Shown here piece by piece: positions 50,493 through 59,830 of a stretch of 64,000 bases of DNA. The translations under genes and the position numbers were made by a program. This DNA comes from CAIKZZ01 sp036742455 (lineage in GTDB: Bacteria > Pseudomonadota > Gammaproteobacteria > Steroidobacterales > Steroidobacteraceae): NCBI GenBank assembly GCA_036742455.1, contig DAINQU010000008.1, positions 62,001 through 126,000 of the forward strand, read 5' to 3'. Every line of letters begins with the position of its first letter. Positions within the stretch are counted from its first letter, which is position 1. A model generated the notes under the pieces. That model did no database searches, had not been told where the DNA came from, and worked only from the letters and a program-made list of their open reading frames with translations.

Positions 50493-50521
50493 TTGAGTTG
50501 GTCTTCGGGCGCCCCTATAAA
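50493..50521 (+). promoter_or_regulatory. Sigma-70 promoter for clpS-clpA
   Basis: TTGAGT (50493-50498), 17 bp, TATAAA (50516-50521). The calculated start (about 50528) is directly at the clpS ATG (50529), which predicts a leaderless message. If transcription instead begins further upstream, AAGGGG at 50520-50525 could act as a short-spaced SD. Confidence 0.6.
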
Positions 50522-50528
50522 GGGGTCG

Positions 50529-50876
50529 ATGAGCGCGAATACCCCCCGACACCCTGCCGATCCGACGCCCCACGACCCCGGCCACGGCCTCGTGGTCGAG
50601 GAAGCGGCCCCGAAACTGAAACGGCCGCCCCTCTATCAGGTGCTGCTGTTGAACGACGATTACACGCCCATGGAGTTCGTGGTCGAGCTCTTGGAGCGTA
50701 TCTTCGCCCTAGACCGGGTCAGCGCCACGCGGGTCATGCTGGAAGTGCATACCCACGGCCGCGGGGTCTGCGGCGTGTACACCTTTGAAATTGCCGAGAC
50801 CAAGGTGGCGCAGGTGACCGCCTATGCCCGCCAACACCAGCACCCGCTGCTGTGCACGATGGAAGAGACCGGCTGA
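50529..50876 (+). CDS. clpS: ATP-dependent Clp protease adapter ClpS
   Basis: N-degron adaptor that delivers substrates with N-terminal Leu, Phe, Tyr or Trp to ClpAP. ATG 50529 gives 115 residues. After a disordered Pro/His-rich N-terminus come PLYQVLLLNDDYTPMEFVVE, containing the N-end-residue pocket Asn-Asp, MLEVHTHGRGVCGVYTFEIA, and the C-terminal PLLCTMEE. clpA follows after 21 bp. aat, whose product creates N-degrons, is encoded 2.6 kb away, so the pathway genes are grouped. Confidence 0.96.
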   Translation: MSANTPRHPADPTPHDPGHGLVVEEAAPKLKRPPLYQVLLLNDDYTPMEFVVELLERIFALDRVSATRVMLEVHTHGRGVCGVYTFEIAETKVAQVTAYARQHQHPLLCTMEETG

Positions 50877-50897
50877 GCCGGATCCAAGGAGACTCCC

Positions 50898-53171
50898 TTG
50901 CTCTCGAACGAACTCGAACATTGCCTGAACGCCGCCTTTCAGGCCGCGCGTGACGCGCGTCATGAGTACATGACCGTCGAACACCTGCTCTTGTCGATCA
51001 TCGACACGCCCTCGATCCAGGAAATCCTGAAGGCCTGCGGGGCGCAGCCGGCGCCGCTGCGCGCCGAGTTGGCGGCATTCATCGCCGATTCCACGCCGAA
51101 GCTGACGCTGGACGACGATCGCGAGGTCCAACCGACGCTCGGGTTTCAGCGCGTGCTGCAGCGCGCGGTGTTTCACGTGCAATCGAGTGGCAAGCCGGAG
51201 GTGTCGGTCGCCAACGTGCTGGTCGCGATCTTCAGCGAGAAGCAGTCGCACGCGGCCTACCTGCTCTCGAACCACGACGTCACCCGCCTCGATGTCATCA
51301 ACTTCATCTCGCACGGGCTCGCCAAGGGCGAGGAGAGTGCGCCCGCCAAGGACAATGCCGTCGACGGGGCCGAGCGCGGCGACGCCGACAGCGCGGAGGG
51401 CGCACTGGACAAGTACGCCACCAACCTCAACCAGTTGGCCGAGCAGGGTCGGATCGACCCCTTGATCGGTCGCGTCCACGAGGTCGAGCGCACCATCGAG
51501 ATTCTCTGCCGGCGTCGCAAGAACAACCCGCTGTACGTCGGCGAGGCCGGTGTCGGCAAGACGGCGATCGCCGAAGGGCTCGCCCGCTTGATCGTCGAGG
51601 GCAAGGTCCCGGACGTTTTGAGCGACTGCACGATCTATTCGCTGGACATGGGCTCGCTCGTCGCCGGCACCAAGTACCGGGGCGACTTCGAGAAACGCTT
51701 GAAGGGCGTGCTCACCGATCTGCGCAAGCGCCCGGGCGCCGTGCTCTTCATCGACGAGATACACACCGTCATCGGCGCGGGCTCCGCGTCCGGTGGCGTC
51801 ATGGACGCGTCCAATCTCATCAAGCCGGTGCTGGCCAACGGCGAACTGCGCTGCATCGGTTCGACCACCTACACGGAATACCGTGGCATTTTCGAAAAAG
51901 ACCACGCGTTGGCGCGGCGCTTCCAGAAAATCGACGTGGCCGAGCCGTCGGTCGCCGAAACCGTCGAAATCCTGAAAGGGTTGCGCTCCCGCTTCGAAGA
52001 GCATCACGGTGTGAAATACACCGATGAGGCGCTGCAAGCGGCGGCGGAGCTCGCGGCGCGCTACATCAACGACCGGCACCTGCCGGACAAAGCGATCGAC
52101 ATCGTCGACGAAGCCGGCGCGAACCTGCGCCTGAAACCCGCCGACCAGCGCCCCGAGGCGGTGACGGTCGACCACATCGAAGCGGTCGTCGCGCGCATTG
52201 CGCGCATCCCGCCGAAGCAGGTGTCGACCTCCGATCGCGAGGTGCTGCGCAATCTCGAGCGCAACCTGAAACTCGTCATTTACGGCCAGGACCCTGCGAT
52301 CGAAACGCTGGGGGCCGCCATCAAGATGGCGCGTTCGGGCTTGGGCGACGGCCGCAAGCCGGTCGGCTCGTTCCTGTTCGCCGGACCGACCGGCGTCGGC
52401 AAGACCGAGGTCACGCGGCAGTTGGCCTTGGCGCTTGGGGTCGAGTTCATTCGCTTCGACATGTCCGAGTACATGGAGCGGCACACGGTGAGCCGCCTCA
52501 TTGGCGCGCCGCCGGGGTATGTGGGCTTTGATCAGGGCGGTTTGCTGACCGAGGCCATTGCGAAGCACCCGCACGCGGTGCTGTTGCTCGACGAAATCGA
52601 AAAGGCCCATCCGGACGTCTTCAATCTGCTCTTGCAGGTGATGGACCACGGCACGTTGACCGACAACAACGGCCGCAAGGCTGATTTCCGCCACGTCATC
52701 ATCGTGATGACCACGAACGCGGGCGCTGCGGACATGGCGCGGTCGGCCATTGGGTTCACGCCCGGCGATCCCACGCACGACGGCATGGACGCGATCAAGC
52801 GTCTGTTCTCGCCGGAGTTCCGCAACCGCTTGGACGCCATCGTCCAGTTCGGACCGTTGGACGAGCGCACCATCGAGCGGGTGGTCGACAAGCTGATCCT
52901 CGAGGTCGAGGCCCAACTGGAGCAGAAGGGCGTCGTCGTGACCTTCGACGAGGCGGCGCGGCGTTGGATCGCGCGCAAGGGCTACGACCCACGGATGGGT
53001 GCGCGGCCGATGGCGCGACTGATTCAGGAACGGGTCAAACGCCCCTTGGCCGAAGAACTGCTGTTCGGGCAACTCAAGGACGGCGGCACGGTGGTCGTGC
53101 GCGTGGCGAAGGACGGGGAGGGCTTGGACTTGGAGTCGAAGCCGCTCGACGAGCCGTTAGCGCTGGTCTGA
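50898..53171 (+). CDS. clpA: ATP-dependent Clp protease ATP-binding subunit ClpA
   Basis: Double-ring AAA+ unfoldase that feeds ClpP. 757 residues from TTG 50898 with AAGGAG (50886-50891) 6 nt upstream. N-domain with two Clp repeats (MLSNELEHCLNAAFQAARDA), D1 Walker A GEAGVGKTAIAEGLA, D2 Walker A GPTGVGKTEVTRQLA, sensor and arginine-finger segments (ARRFQKIDVAEPSVAETVEI, SRLIGAPPGYVGFDQGG). The IGF-type loop for ClpP (SAIGFTPGD) lies in D2. Converges with infA after 19 bp. Confidence 0.97.
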   Translation: MLSNELEHCLNAAFQAARDARHEYMTVEHLLLSIIDTPSIQEILKACGAQPAPLRAELAAFIADSTPKLTLDDDREVQPTLGFQRVLQRAVFHVQSSGKPEVSVANVLVAIFSEKQSHAAYLLSNHDVTRLDVINFISHGLAKGEESAPAKDNAVDGAERGDADSAEGALDKYATNLNQLAEQGRIDPLIGRVHEVERTIEILCRRRKNNPLYVGEAGVGKTAIAEGLARLIVEGKVPDVLSDCTIYSLDMGSLVAGTKYRGDFEKRLKGVLTDLRKRPGAVLFIDEIHTVIGAGSASGGVMDASNLIKPVLANGELRCIGSTTYTEYRGIFEKDHALARRFQKIDVAEPSVAETVEILKGLRSRFEEHHGVKYTDEALQAAAELAARYINDRHLPDKAIDIVDEAGANLRLKPADQRPEAVTVDHIEAVVARIARIPPKQVSTSDREVLRNLERNLKLVIYGQDPAIETLGAAIKMARSGLGDGRKPVGSFLFAGPTGVGKTEVTRQLALALGVEFIRFDMSEYMERHTVSRLIGAPPGYVGFDQGGLLTEAIAKHPHAVLLLDEIEKAHPDVFNLLLQVMDHGTLTDNNGRKADFRHVIIVMTTNAGAADMARSAIGFTPGDPTHDGMDAIKRLFSPEFRNRLDAIVQFGPLDERTIERVVDKLILEVEAQLEQKGVVVTFDEAARRWIARKGYDPRMGARPMARLIQERVKRPLAEELLFGQLKDGGTVVVRVAKDGEGLDLESKPLDEPLALV

Positions 53172-53190
53172 CGGGAGTGGGTGCCGCGGC

Positions 53191-53409
53191 TTAACGGCCG
53201 CGGTACACAATGCGACCCTTCGACAGATCGTACGGGGTCATTTCCACGGTGACGGCGTCACCGGTGAGGATACGGATGTAGTTCTTGCGCATCTTGCCGG
53301 AGATGTGCGCGGTCACGATGTGGCCGTTCTTCAGTTTCACCCGAAACGTCGTGTTGGGCAGGGTGTCGACCACCTCGCCTTCCATCTGAATCGCGTCTTC
53401 TTTCGACAT
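53191..53409 (-). CDS. infA: Translation initiation factor IF-1
   Basis: OB-fold protein that binds the 30S A site during initiation. 72 residues, the exact family length, beginning SKEDAIQMEGEVVDTLPNT and including HISGKMRKNYIRILTGD and the C-terminal DLSKGRIVYRGR. The family start methionine is at 53409. It follows aat on the same strand (53 bp), converging with clpA. Confidence 0.98.
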   Translation of the reverse strand: MSKEDAIQMEGEVVDTLPNTTFRVKLKNGHIVTAHISGKMRKNYIRILTGDAVTVEMTPYDLSKGRIVYRGR

Positions 53410-53462
53410 TCTGGGTCCGATACAGCCACGTTAAGCCGGGCATTGTGCAGCACTGGGCCTGT

Positions 53463-54158
53463 TCACGCAAACTTATGGCAGGTGTCGTCCGCCACGAGGG
53501 GGGCGAGCCGGGCCAAGAACGCGGGCCGATCGACCGTTTCGGCGCCGAGCGAGGTGAGGTGCGGGGTCGGCATCTGGCAGTCGACGAGGCCAATCCCAAG
53601 GGCCGCGGCGCGTTCCAAGAGGTGCGCCAGAGCGACTTTCGAGGCGTCGCGGGCGCGCGCAAACATCGATTCGCCGAAAAACACGGCCCCGACCTGGACG
53701 CCGTACAGGCCACCCACCAGCACCCCGTCATGCCACGTCTCCACGCTGTGCGCGTGGCCGAGTCGGTGCAGGGCCTCGTAGGCTTCGATCATGTCGACGG
53801 TGATCCACGTGCCGGGGGAGTCGTCCCGCGGGGCAGCGCAGCCGCGGATGACCGCGTCGAACGCCGTGTCGATGCGCGTCTCGTAGCCGCGATGGCGGAT
53901 CGACTGGCGCAGACTCTTGCGGGGCGTGAACCGACGCGGGTCGAACACCGCCCGTGGGTTCGGTGACCACCACAGGATGGGTTCGTCGTCCGAGTACCAG
54001 GGAAAGATCCCGCGCCGGTACGCGCCGAGCAGCCAGGCCGGGGTGAGCGCGCCGCCGGCGGCGAGGAGGCCGTTCGGGTACTCGAGCGCGGTGTGCGGGT
54101 CGGGCAGCGCCTCGGGGCCGTCCTCGGCCGCGAGCAGCGGCAGCGGGCGCCGCCTCAC
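53463..54158 (-). CDS. aat: Leucyl/phenylalanyl-tRNA--protein transferase
   Basis: Adds Leu or Phe to N-terminal Lys or Arg, marking proteins for ClpS-ClpAP. 231 residues from GTG 54158. Conserved AYRRGIFPWYSDDEPILWWSPNPRAV (shown here in pieces: GAYRRGIFPWYS and ILWWSPNPRAVF), ESMFARARDASKVAL and GLVDCQMPTPHLTSLGAE. Overlaps the upstream acetyltransferase-like gene by 4 bp in the trxB-GNAT-aat-infA run. Confidence 0.96.
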   Translation of the reverse strand: MRRRPLPLLAAEDGPEALPDPHTALEYPNGLLAAGGALTPAWLLGAYRRGIFPWYSDDEPILWWSPNPRAVFDPRRFTPRKSLRQSIRHRGYETRIDTAFDAVIRGCAAPRDDSPGTWITVDMIEAYEALHRLGHAHSVETWHDGVLVGGLYGVQVGAVFFGESMFARARDASKVALAHLLERAAALGIGLVDCQMPTPHLTSLGAETVDRPAFLARLAPLVADDTCHKFA

Positions 54159-55330
54159 GGCCCGAGCGCCAGCGCGGTGTCCCGTCGGAACGGCGTGTGT
54201 TCGTCCGCTTGCGCGTAGTAGGTCGCGATCGAGTCGCGCTCGGCGGCAAGATACCGGCCGATCGCCGCGGCGAAGCGCGGGTCGGCGATGCTGTGCGCCG
54301 AGTGGGTCAGAGTGGGCGCGAAGCCGCGAGCGATCTTGTGCTCGCCTTGGGTGCCGGGCTCAAAGCGCTGCAACCCTTCGGCGATGCAGTACTCCACGCC
54401 TTGGTGGTAACACGTCTCAAAGTGCAGGCTGTGGTAGTCGGCGACGCAGCCCCAGTAGCGGCCGTAGAGCGTGTCGTCGCCTTGAAAGAAGAGCGCTGCG
54501 GCGACCACGCCGTCGCCCTGACAGGCGAGGAGCACGCGCGGCTCGGTGAGCGGGTCGCGACTGACCTCGACGAAAAACGCCGGTGGCAGGTAGGGCTCGT
54601 GCCCGTGCCGGTGGAAGGTGGTGGCGAGCAGGGCGTGGACGACCCGCCACTCGTCCTCGTCCAGACTGCCGCCCCGCCGCCACACGTGCTGTATGCCGGA
54701 CTCGGCGACCCGGCGGCGCTCACGCTTCACTTTTTTACGCTTATCGGCGGTGAACGTGGCAAGAAAATCGTCGAAATCACAGTAATTGCGATTTTCCCAG
54801 AGAAATTGACAGTCCATCCGGGGCATAAAACCGGCGGATTGCAGGGCGTCCACCTCGTCGGCCCGCGCGAACTGCACGTGCACCGAGGAGTGCTGGCCTT
54901 GCGCGAGCACCGCCCGGAGGGCCTCGCCGAGCGCGGCGCGCACGGCGTCGCGCTCGGCGGCGGGGTGCGCCAGGAGGCGAGGTCCGGTGGCGGGCGTGAA
55001 CGGGGTGGCCGCGACGAGTTTCGGGTAGTAGGCAAGGCCGTGCTGGGCATAGGCGTGCGCCCACGCGAAGTCGAAGACAAACTCCCCGTACGAGTGGTCT
55101 TTCTCGTAGAGCGGTATGGCCCCGACCAGTGCGCCGTTCTGGCGCAGCAACAGGGGGCGGGGGCGCCATCCGGTGGTGCCGCCGACCGCGCCGCTGCGCT
55201 CAAGGGCGGCGAGAAAGGCGTGCTGAACGAACGGCACGCCGTCGAGCGAAAGCGCATTCCACTCGGCCGCGGACACCGCCGTCACCGAGTCGGCGAGCGT
55301 CGCCTCGTATCGCGCCGTCGCGTCCGTCAC
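54155..55330 (-). CDS. GNAT/FemAB-like acyltransferase (DUF482 type)
   Basis: 391 residues from GTG 55330 immediately after the trxB stop (TGAGTG). The protein matches the FemAB-like family annotated in peptidoglycan-biosynthesis-like roles: PFVQHAFLAALERSGAVGG at the N-terminus, YYPKLVAATPFTPATGPRLL, and a GNAT fold in the second half (FEPGTQGEHKIARGFAP). In related genomes this gene sits between trxB and aat, as here. The substrate is unknown. Confidence 0.87.
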   Translation of the reverse strand: MTDATARYEATLADSVTAVSAAEWNALSLDGVPFVQHAFLAALERSGAVGGTTGWRPRPLLLRQNGALVGAIPLYEKDHSYGEFVFDFAWAHAYAQHGLAYYPKLVAATPFTPATGPRLLAHPAAERDAVRAALGEALRAVLAQGQHSSVHVQFARADEVDALQSAGFMPRMDCQFLWENRNYCDFDDFLATFTADKRKKVKRERRRVAESGIQHVWRRGGSLDEDEWRVVHALLATTFHRHGHEPYLPPAFFVEVSRDPLTEPRVLLACQGDGVVAAALFFQGDDTLYGRYWGCVADYHSLHFETCYHQGVEYCIAEGLQRFEPGTQGEHKIARGFAPTLTHSAHSIADPRFAAAIGRYLAAERDSIATYYAQADEHTPFRRDTALALGP

Positions 55331-56293
55331 TCACTCGCCCGCATCGAGCCGCTCGAGGTAGCGATCGGCGTCCAACGCGGCCATACAGCCGGTGCCGGCG
55401 CTCGTGATGGCCTGCCGGTACACGTGATCGGCGACGTCGCCGGCGGCGAACACGCCGGGGACGCTCGTCGCCGTGGCGTCACCGCCGAGGCCGCTCTTGA
55501 CCACGAGGTAACCGCCCTTCATGTCGAGTTGGCCCTCGAACAGTTGCGTGTTCGGGGTGTGGCCGACGGCGATGAAGAGCCCGGTGGCGGCGAGCTCCTG
55601 CGTCGATCCGTCGAGCGTGGAGCGCAGCCGCACCCCGGTGACGCCGCTGGCGTCGCCGAGCACCTCGTCGACCTCGTGGTTCCACACGATGCTCGCCTTG
55701 CCGTCCGCAACGCGCGCATGCAAATGATCCTGAAGGATTTTTTCCGAGCGCAGCCTGTCGCGACGGTGAACCAGGGTCACGTGTCGAGCGATCTTGGTCA
55801 GATACAGCGCCTCTTCGACAGCCGTGTTGCCGCCGCCCACGACGATCACGTCCTGGTTGCGGTAGAAGAAGCCGTCGCACGTCGCACACGCCGAGACGCC
55901 ACGGCCTTTGTAGTCCTCTTCCGAGGGGAGGCCGAGATACCGGGCGGAGGCGCCGGTGGCGATGATCAGCGCATCGGTCGTGTAGGTGCCGCGATCGCCC
56001 GTCAGCCGGAACGGCCGCTGCTGCAGGTCGACGGTGTGTATTTGGTCCTCGACGATCTCGGTGTGGAAGCGCTCGGCGTGCTGGCGCATCCGCTGCATGA
56101 GTCCGGGACCGGTGAGGCCTTCGGGGTCACCCGGCCAGTTGTCGACCTCGGTCGTGGTCATGAGCTGCCCACCCACGGCGTAGCCGGCCACGAGCAAGGG
56201 CGAGCGATTGGCGCGGCTGGCGTAGACCGCCGCGCTGTAGCCGGCCGGTCCGGAACCGAGGATCAGAAGGCGGGTGTGGCGAGTGTTCGACAT
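55331..56293 (-). CDS. trxB: Thioredoxin reductase
   Basis: NADPH-dependent flavoenzyme that reduces thioredoxin. ATG 56293 gives 320 residues; the open frame continues upstream but without homology. FAD-binding LLILGSGPAGYSAAVYA, redox pair CATC in GVSACATCDGFFY, NADPH-binding GGGNTAVEEALYL, and GVFAAGDVADHVYRQAITSA near the C-terminus. Divergent from ftsK, the usual gammaproteobacterial pattern (lrp, which often lies between, is absent). Confidence 0.97.
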   Translation of the reverse strand: MSNTRHTRLLILGSGPAGYSAAVYASRANRSPLLVAGYAVGGQLMTTTEVDNWPGDPEGLTGPGLMQRMRQHAERFHTEIVEDQIHTVDLQQRPFRLTGDRGTYTTDALIIATGASARYLGLPSEEDYKGRGVSACATCDGFFYRNQDVIVVGGGNTAVEEALYLTKIARHVTLVHRRDRLRSEKILQDHLHARVADGKASIVWNHEVDEVLGDASGVTGVRLRSTLDGSTQELAATGLFIAVGHTPNTQLFEGQLDMKGGYLVVKSGLGGDATATSVPGVFAAGDVADHVYRQAITSAGTGCMAALDADRYLERLDAGE

Positions 56294-56455
56294 GGTCCAG
56301 AGCGTCCTCGGAGCGGAAGGGGTACGGGCGCGCCATTCTCTCATTTTCCGGTCGCGGCGCCACGCACGGATCGGGGATCGCGCGTTCGAGGTGGTATCGC
56401 TCGAAGTGGTGCCGTAACATAGGCTTAAGCACGCTTTTTGTGATGAGGTCTCAAC

Positions 56456-58795
56456 TTGGCTGAGTCGGCAACCCAGGGTCGGGGCAAAACCGATCGAGTG
56501 ACGCACGCTCTATCGCGTGGGGTGCGCGAGGGCGCGTTCCTCCTGCTCGCGGTGGCCGCATTGCTGTTGTTGTTGGCGCTCGTCAGTTACGACGGCGACG
56601 ACCCGGGCTTTACGAGCACCGGTGCCCCCGGTCGCGTCGCCAATTGGATCGGTCCGGGCGGGGCGTGGCTGGCCGACGTCTTCATCACGTTGTTCGGCGG
56701 CGCATCCTTCTTGTTTCCGGTCGTTGCAGCGGCGGCGGCGTGGACGTACTTCCGGACGCGCCTCGACGAGACAGAGACGCATCGGATCGTCTGGCTGTGG
56801 CGCGGCGCGGGGTTTCTCGGCACGCTCGCCACGACCGCGGCGCTCGGGACGTTGCACTTTGTCACGCATCGGTATCCCGATTCGGCCGGCGGTGTCTTCG
56901 GTCACTTGGTCGGCGATGCCGCGCGCGGCTCGCTCGGTTTTCTCGGCGGCACGCTCCTGCTGCTGGCGCTGTGGTTCGCCTCTGTCCCACTCTGCACCGG
57001 CATTTCGTGGCTGACCGTGATGGACACCATCGGGCGGTCGATCTTCCGGTTCGATCGCTGGGTGCGCGCGACCATCGCGACTCGCCGTGACAAGGCGATC
57101 GGCGAGGAGAAGAAGGCTGAGCGCGCTGAGGTTAAGCGCGAAGAGAAGAAGAAAGCCGAACACAAAGCGCCGGTGCGTATCGAGGCGCCGGCACCCGTGA
57201 TCGTCAAGAGCGAACGGGTGCTCAAAGAGAAGCAGGTCGACGCGTTCGCGCGCGAGTCCAACGGCGAGTTGCCGGCGCTGTCGCTGCTGAACGATCCGCC
57301 GCCGCGGATCGAGGGGTACTCGACCGAGTCGCTCGAAGCGATCTCGCGCCTCGTCGAGATCAAACTGCGCGACTTCGGCGTTGAGGTCGAAGTCGTCGCC
57401 GTGCACCCGGGCCCGGTCGTCACGCGCTTCGAACTGCGCCCGGCTGCCGGCGTCAAAGTCAGTCAGATCACGGGTCTGTCCAAGGATATCGCGCGCGCCT
57501 TGTCCGCCGTCAGCGTCCGCGTGGTGGAGAACATTCCCGGCAAGAGTGTCATCGGGCTTGAGATCCCGAACGAGAAGCGCGAGACGGTCACGCTCGGTGA
57601 GATCTTGCGCTCGAAGGCCTACGACGAGGTGGCTTCGCCGCTCACCTTGGCGCTCGGCAAGGACATCGGCGGTCTGCCGATCGTCGCCGACTTGGGCAAG
57701 ATGCCGCACCTCTTGATCGCCGGCACGACCGGCTCGGGTAAGAGCGTCGGCATCAACGCCATGATCCTGTCGCTGTTGTACAAAGCGACCGCCGAAAACG
57801 TGCGGATGATCATGGTGGATCCGAAGATGCTGGAGCTCTCGGTCTACGAGGGAATTCCGCATCTGCTCGCGCCGGTGGTCACGGACATGAAGCAGGCCGC
57901 GAACGCGCTGCGCTGGTGCGTCGCGGAGATGGAGCGCCGCTATTACCTCATGGCCGCCCTCGGCGTGCGCAACATCGCCGGCTACAACAAGAAAGTGAAG
58001 GACGCCGCGGCGAGCGGAAAGCCGATCCCGGACCCGGTGCTGATGCAGCGTCTGCAAGCCGGCGAGAAGGATTTGTTGGACCCGCAGACCGGCGACGTGG
58101 CCCCGTGTCAGCACCTGCCGTACATCGTGGTGGTGATCGACGAGCTCGCCGATCTCATGATGATCGTCGGTAAGAAGGTCGAAGAGCTCATCGCGCGCCT
58201 CGCACAGAAGGCGCGTGCGTCCGGTATCCACCTGATCCTCGCCACTCAACGCCCCTCCGTTGACGTCATCACGGGTCTCATCAAAGCCAACATTCCGACG
58301 CGTATCGCGTTCCAGGTCTCCGCGAAAGTCGACTCGCGCACGATCTTGGACCAGAGCGGTGCCGAGTCGCTGCTCGGTAACGGTGACATGCTGTACCTGC
58401 AACCCGGTACCTCGCTGCCGGTGCGCGTCCACGGCGCCTTCGTGGACGATCCCGAAGTGCATCGCGTGGTCGCGGCCCTGCGGGTGAAAAACCCCAACTA
58501 CGACGAGTCGGTGCTCGACGGCCCCCGCGGACCGCTGGCGGGCATCTCGGGCGAAGAGGGCGGCGGCGAAGGCGGCTCCGGCGGCAGTGACAGCGACCCG
58601 CTCTACGACGAGGCCGTGCGTATCGTGGCGGAGACCCGTAAGGCGTCCGTCTCGGGTATCCAGCGTCGCCTGAAGATCGGTTACAACCGCGCAGCGCGGC
58701 TGGTGGAACAGATGGAAGCGGAAGGCATGGTCGGCGCCTTGGAGTCCAACGGGAACCGCCAAGTGCTGATGCCCGAACCGGCGGGCGACCGATGA
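56456..58795 (+). CDS. ftsK: DNA translocase FtsK
   Basis: Divisome protein and DNA pump that segregates chromosome termini and activates XerCD. 779 residues from TTG 56456, with GAGG (56445-56448) 7 nt before it. N-terminal membrane segments (about 25-190), a short charged linker (Lys/Glu-rich, about 205-270), the motor with Walker A LLIAGTTGSGKSVGINA, and the C-terminal gamma winged helix (VSGIQRRLKIGYNRAARLVE) that reads KOPS. The linker is much shorter than E. coli's. Confidence 0.96.
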   Translation: MAESATQGRGKTDRVTHALSRGVREGAFLLLAVAALLLLLALVSYDGDDPGFTSTGAPGRVANWIGPGGAWLADVFITLFGGASFLFPVVAAAAAWTYFRTRLDETETHRIVWLWRGAGFLGTLATTAALGTLHFVTHRYPDSAGGVFGHLVGDAARGSLGFLGGTLLLLALWFASVPLCTGISWLTVMDTIGRSIFRFDRWVRATIATRRDKAIGEEKKAERAEVKREEKKKAEHKAPVRIEAPAPVIVKSERVLKEKQVDAFARESNGELPALSLLNDPPPRIEGYSTESLEAISRLVEIKLRDFGVEVEVVAVHPGPVVTRFELRPAAGVKVSQITGLSKDIARALSAVSVRVVENIPGKSVIGLEIPNEKRETVTLGEILRSKAYDEVASPLTLALGKDIGGLPIVADLGKMPHLLIAGTTGSGKSVGINAMILSLLYKATAENVRMIMVDPKMLELSVYEGIPHLLAPVVTDMKQAANALRWCVAEMERRYYLMAALGVRNIAGYNKKVKDAAASGKPIPDPVLMQRLQAGEKDLLDPQTGDVAPCQHLPYIVVVIDELADLMMIVGKKVEELIARLAQKARASGIHLILATQRPSVDVITGLIKANIPTRIAFQVSAKVDSRTILDQSGAESLLGNGDMLYLQPGTSLPVRVHGAFVDDPEVHRVVAALRVKNPNYDESVLDGPRGPLAGISGEEGGGEGGSGGSDSDPLYDEAVRIVAETRKASVSGIQRRLKIGYNRAARLVEQMEAEGMVGALESNGNRQVLMPEPAGDR

Positions 58796-59418
58796 CGCGC
58801 GTCCTTGCCGGGCTGGCGCTGCTGCTCACGTTCGCTGCGCTGACGGCACGCGCCGACGACGCCGGCGTGGCCCAACGCCTGGAGCAGACGCTCGCCGCGT
58901 TGAGTTCGGTGCGCGCTGACTTTACCCAAGAGTTGCGCCGCTCGGAGACCGCGCCGGTCGAGCGCGCCGCGGGCACGTTCACGGTGAAAAAGCCGGGTCG
59001 CTTTCGCTGGGACTACCGGACGCCAGAACAGGTGATCGTGTGCGACGGCGAGCGCCTGTGGCTGTACGACCCGGAGCTGGAACAGGCGACGGTCAAGAAG
59101 GTCCGCGAGGCGTTGGCTCAGACGCCGGCGATGATTTTGTCGGGGGAGTCGAAGGTCAGCGACCACTACGTGATCCACGACGGCGGTACTGTCGGTGGGC
59201 TGCAGATGGCCGTGCTCACGCCGAAAGCCGCCAACGGGGATTTTCGTGAAGTCCGGATTGGGCTCTCGGGTACGGACCTGCGGCGGTTGGAGTTCGTCGA
59301 TCGCTTGAACCAACGCACGACCATCGAGTTGACCCATGTCGAGCGTAATCCGGCGCTCAAAGACACGCTGTTCACCTTCACGCCACCGCCCGGTGTCGAC
59401 GTGATTGGGGCCCACTGA
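58792..59418 (+). CDS. lolA: Outer-membrane lipoprotein carrier protein LolA
   Basis: Periplasmic chaperone that receives lipoproteins from LolCDE and passes them to LolB. 208 residues: signal peptide (TRVLAGLALLLTFAALTARA), then LSSVRADFTQELRRSETAPV, the GTFTVKKPGRFRWDYRTPEQ hallmark, and the strand-rich C-terminus (LRRLEFVDRLNQRTTIEL). The start overlaps the ftsK stop by 4 bp, the common ftsK-lolA arrangement. Its partners LolCDE are encoded 45 kb away in the same window. Confidence 0.96.
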   Translation: MTRVLAGLALLLTFAALTARADDAGVAQRLEQTLAALSSVRADFTQELRRSETAPVERAAGTFTVKKPGRFRWDYRTPEQVIVCDGERLWLYDPELEQATVKKVREALAQTPAMILSGESKVSDHYVIHDGGTVGGLQMAVLTPKAANGDFREVRIGLSGTDLRRLEFVDRLNQRTTIELTHVERNPALKDTLFTFTPPPGVDVIGAH

Positions 59419-59807
59419 TGCTGCCGCTGCGCTGGCGATCGCTGTGGCTCGGTATCGGTGCGCTCGGCATAGGCCTTGCGTTTGTGCTGAGCTTGTGGCC
59501 GCACGGCGCACCGGGGCTTGCGAACGTGCCGGACAAAGTGCAGCACCTCGCCGGTTATGGGATGGTCGTGACGTGGTTTGTGGGCGTGCTGCCGCGCCGC
59601 TACTACGTCTGGGTGTTCGTGGGTGCTGTGCTGCTCGGCGGTCTGATCGAGATCCTGCAGTCGTTCACCGAGACGCGCCAAGCCGATTGGGCGGACGAAG
59701 CGGCCAACACCGTCGGTGCCGGGCTCGGGCTTGGGTTGGCTTACCTCGGCCTCGGCGGATGGGCGGCGACGCTCGAGCGGTGGTTGGGTTTGCACCGCGC
59801 TCGGTGA
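59418..59807 (+). CDS. VanZ-family small membrane protein
   Basis: 129 residues from ATG 59418, which shares its first base with the lolA stop. Four predicted helices; the middle carries the VanZ-like pattern NVPDKVQHLAGYGMVVTWFV and GGLIEILQSFTETRQADWAD (a conserved E-x-x-Q acidic/Gln motif). The family has no assigned biochemical function outside glycopeptide resistance in some Gram-positives, and nothing here suggests resistance. Confidence 0.85.
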   Translation: MLPLRWRSLWLGIGALGIGLAFVLSLWPHGAPGLANVPDKVQHLAGYGMVVTWFVGVLPRRYYVWVFVGAVLLGGLIEILQSFTETRQADWADEAANTVGAGLGLGLAYLGLGGWAATLERWLGLHRAR

Positions 59808-59830
59808 GCGCAACCCGTTAGACTCCTCGC

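Noticed and set aside
53184..53203. Hairpin CCGCGGC/GCCGCGG at the clpA-infA junction
   Set aside because: Part of it is infA coding sequence and there is no U-tract on either strand; too weak to call a terminator.
56386..56410. Imperfect direct repeat TCGAGGTGGT/TCGAAGTGGT upstream of ftsK
   Set aside because: Two copies 15 bp apart with one mismatch; this is within chance expectation and no regulator is implied.
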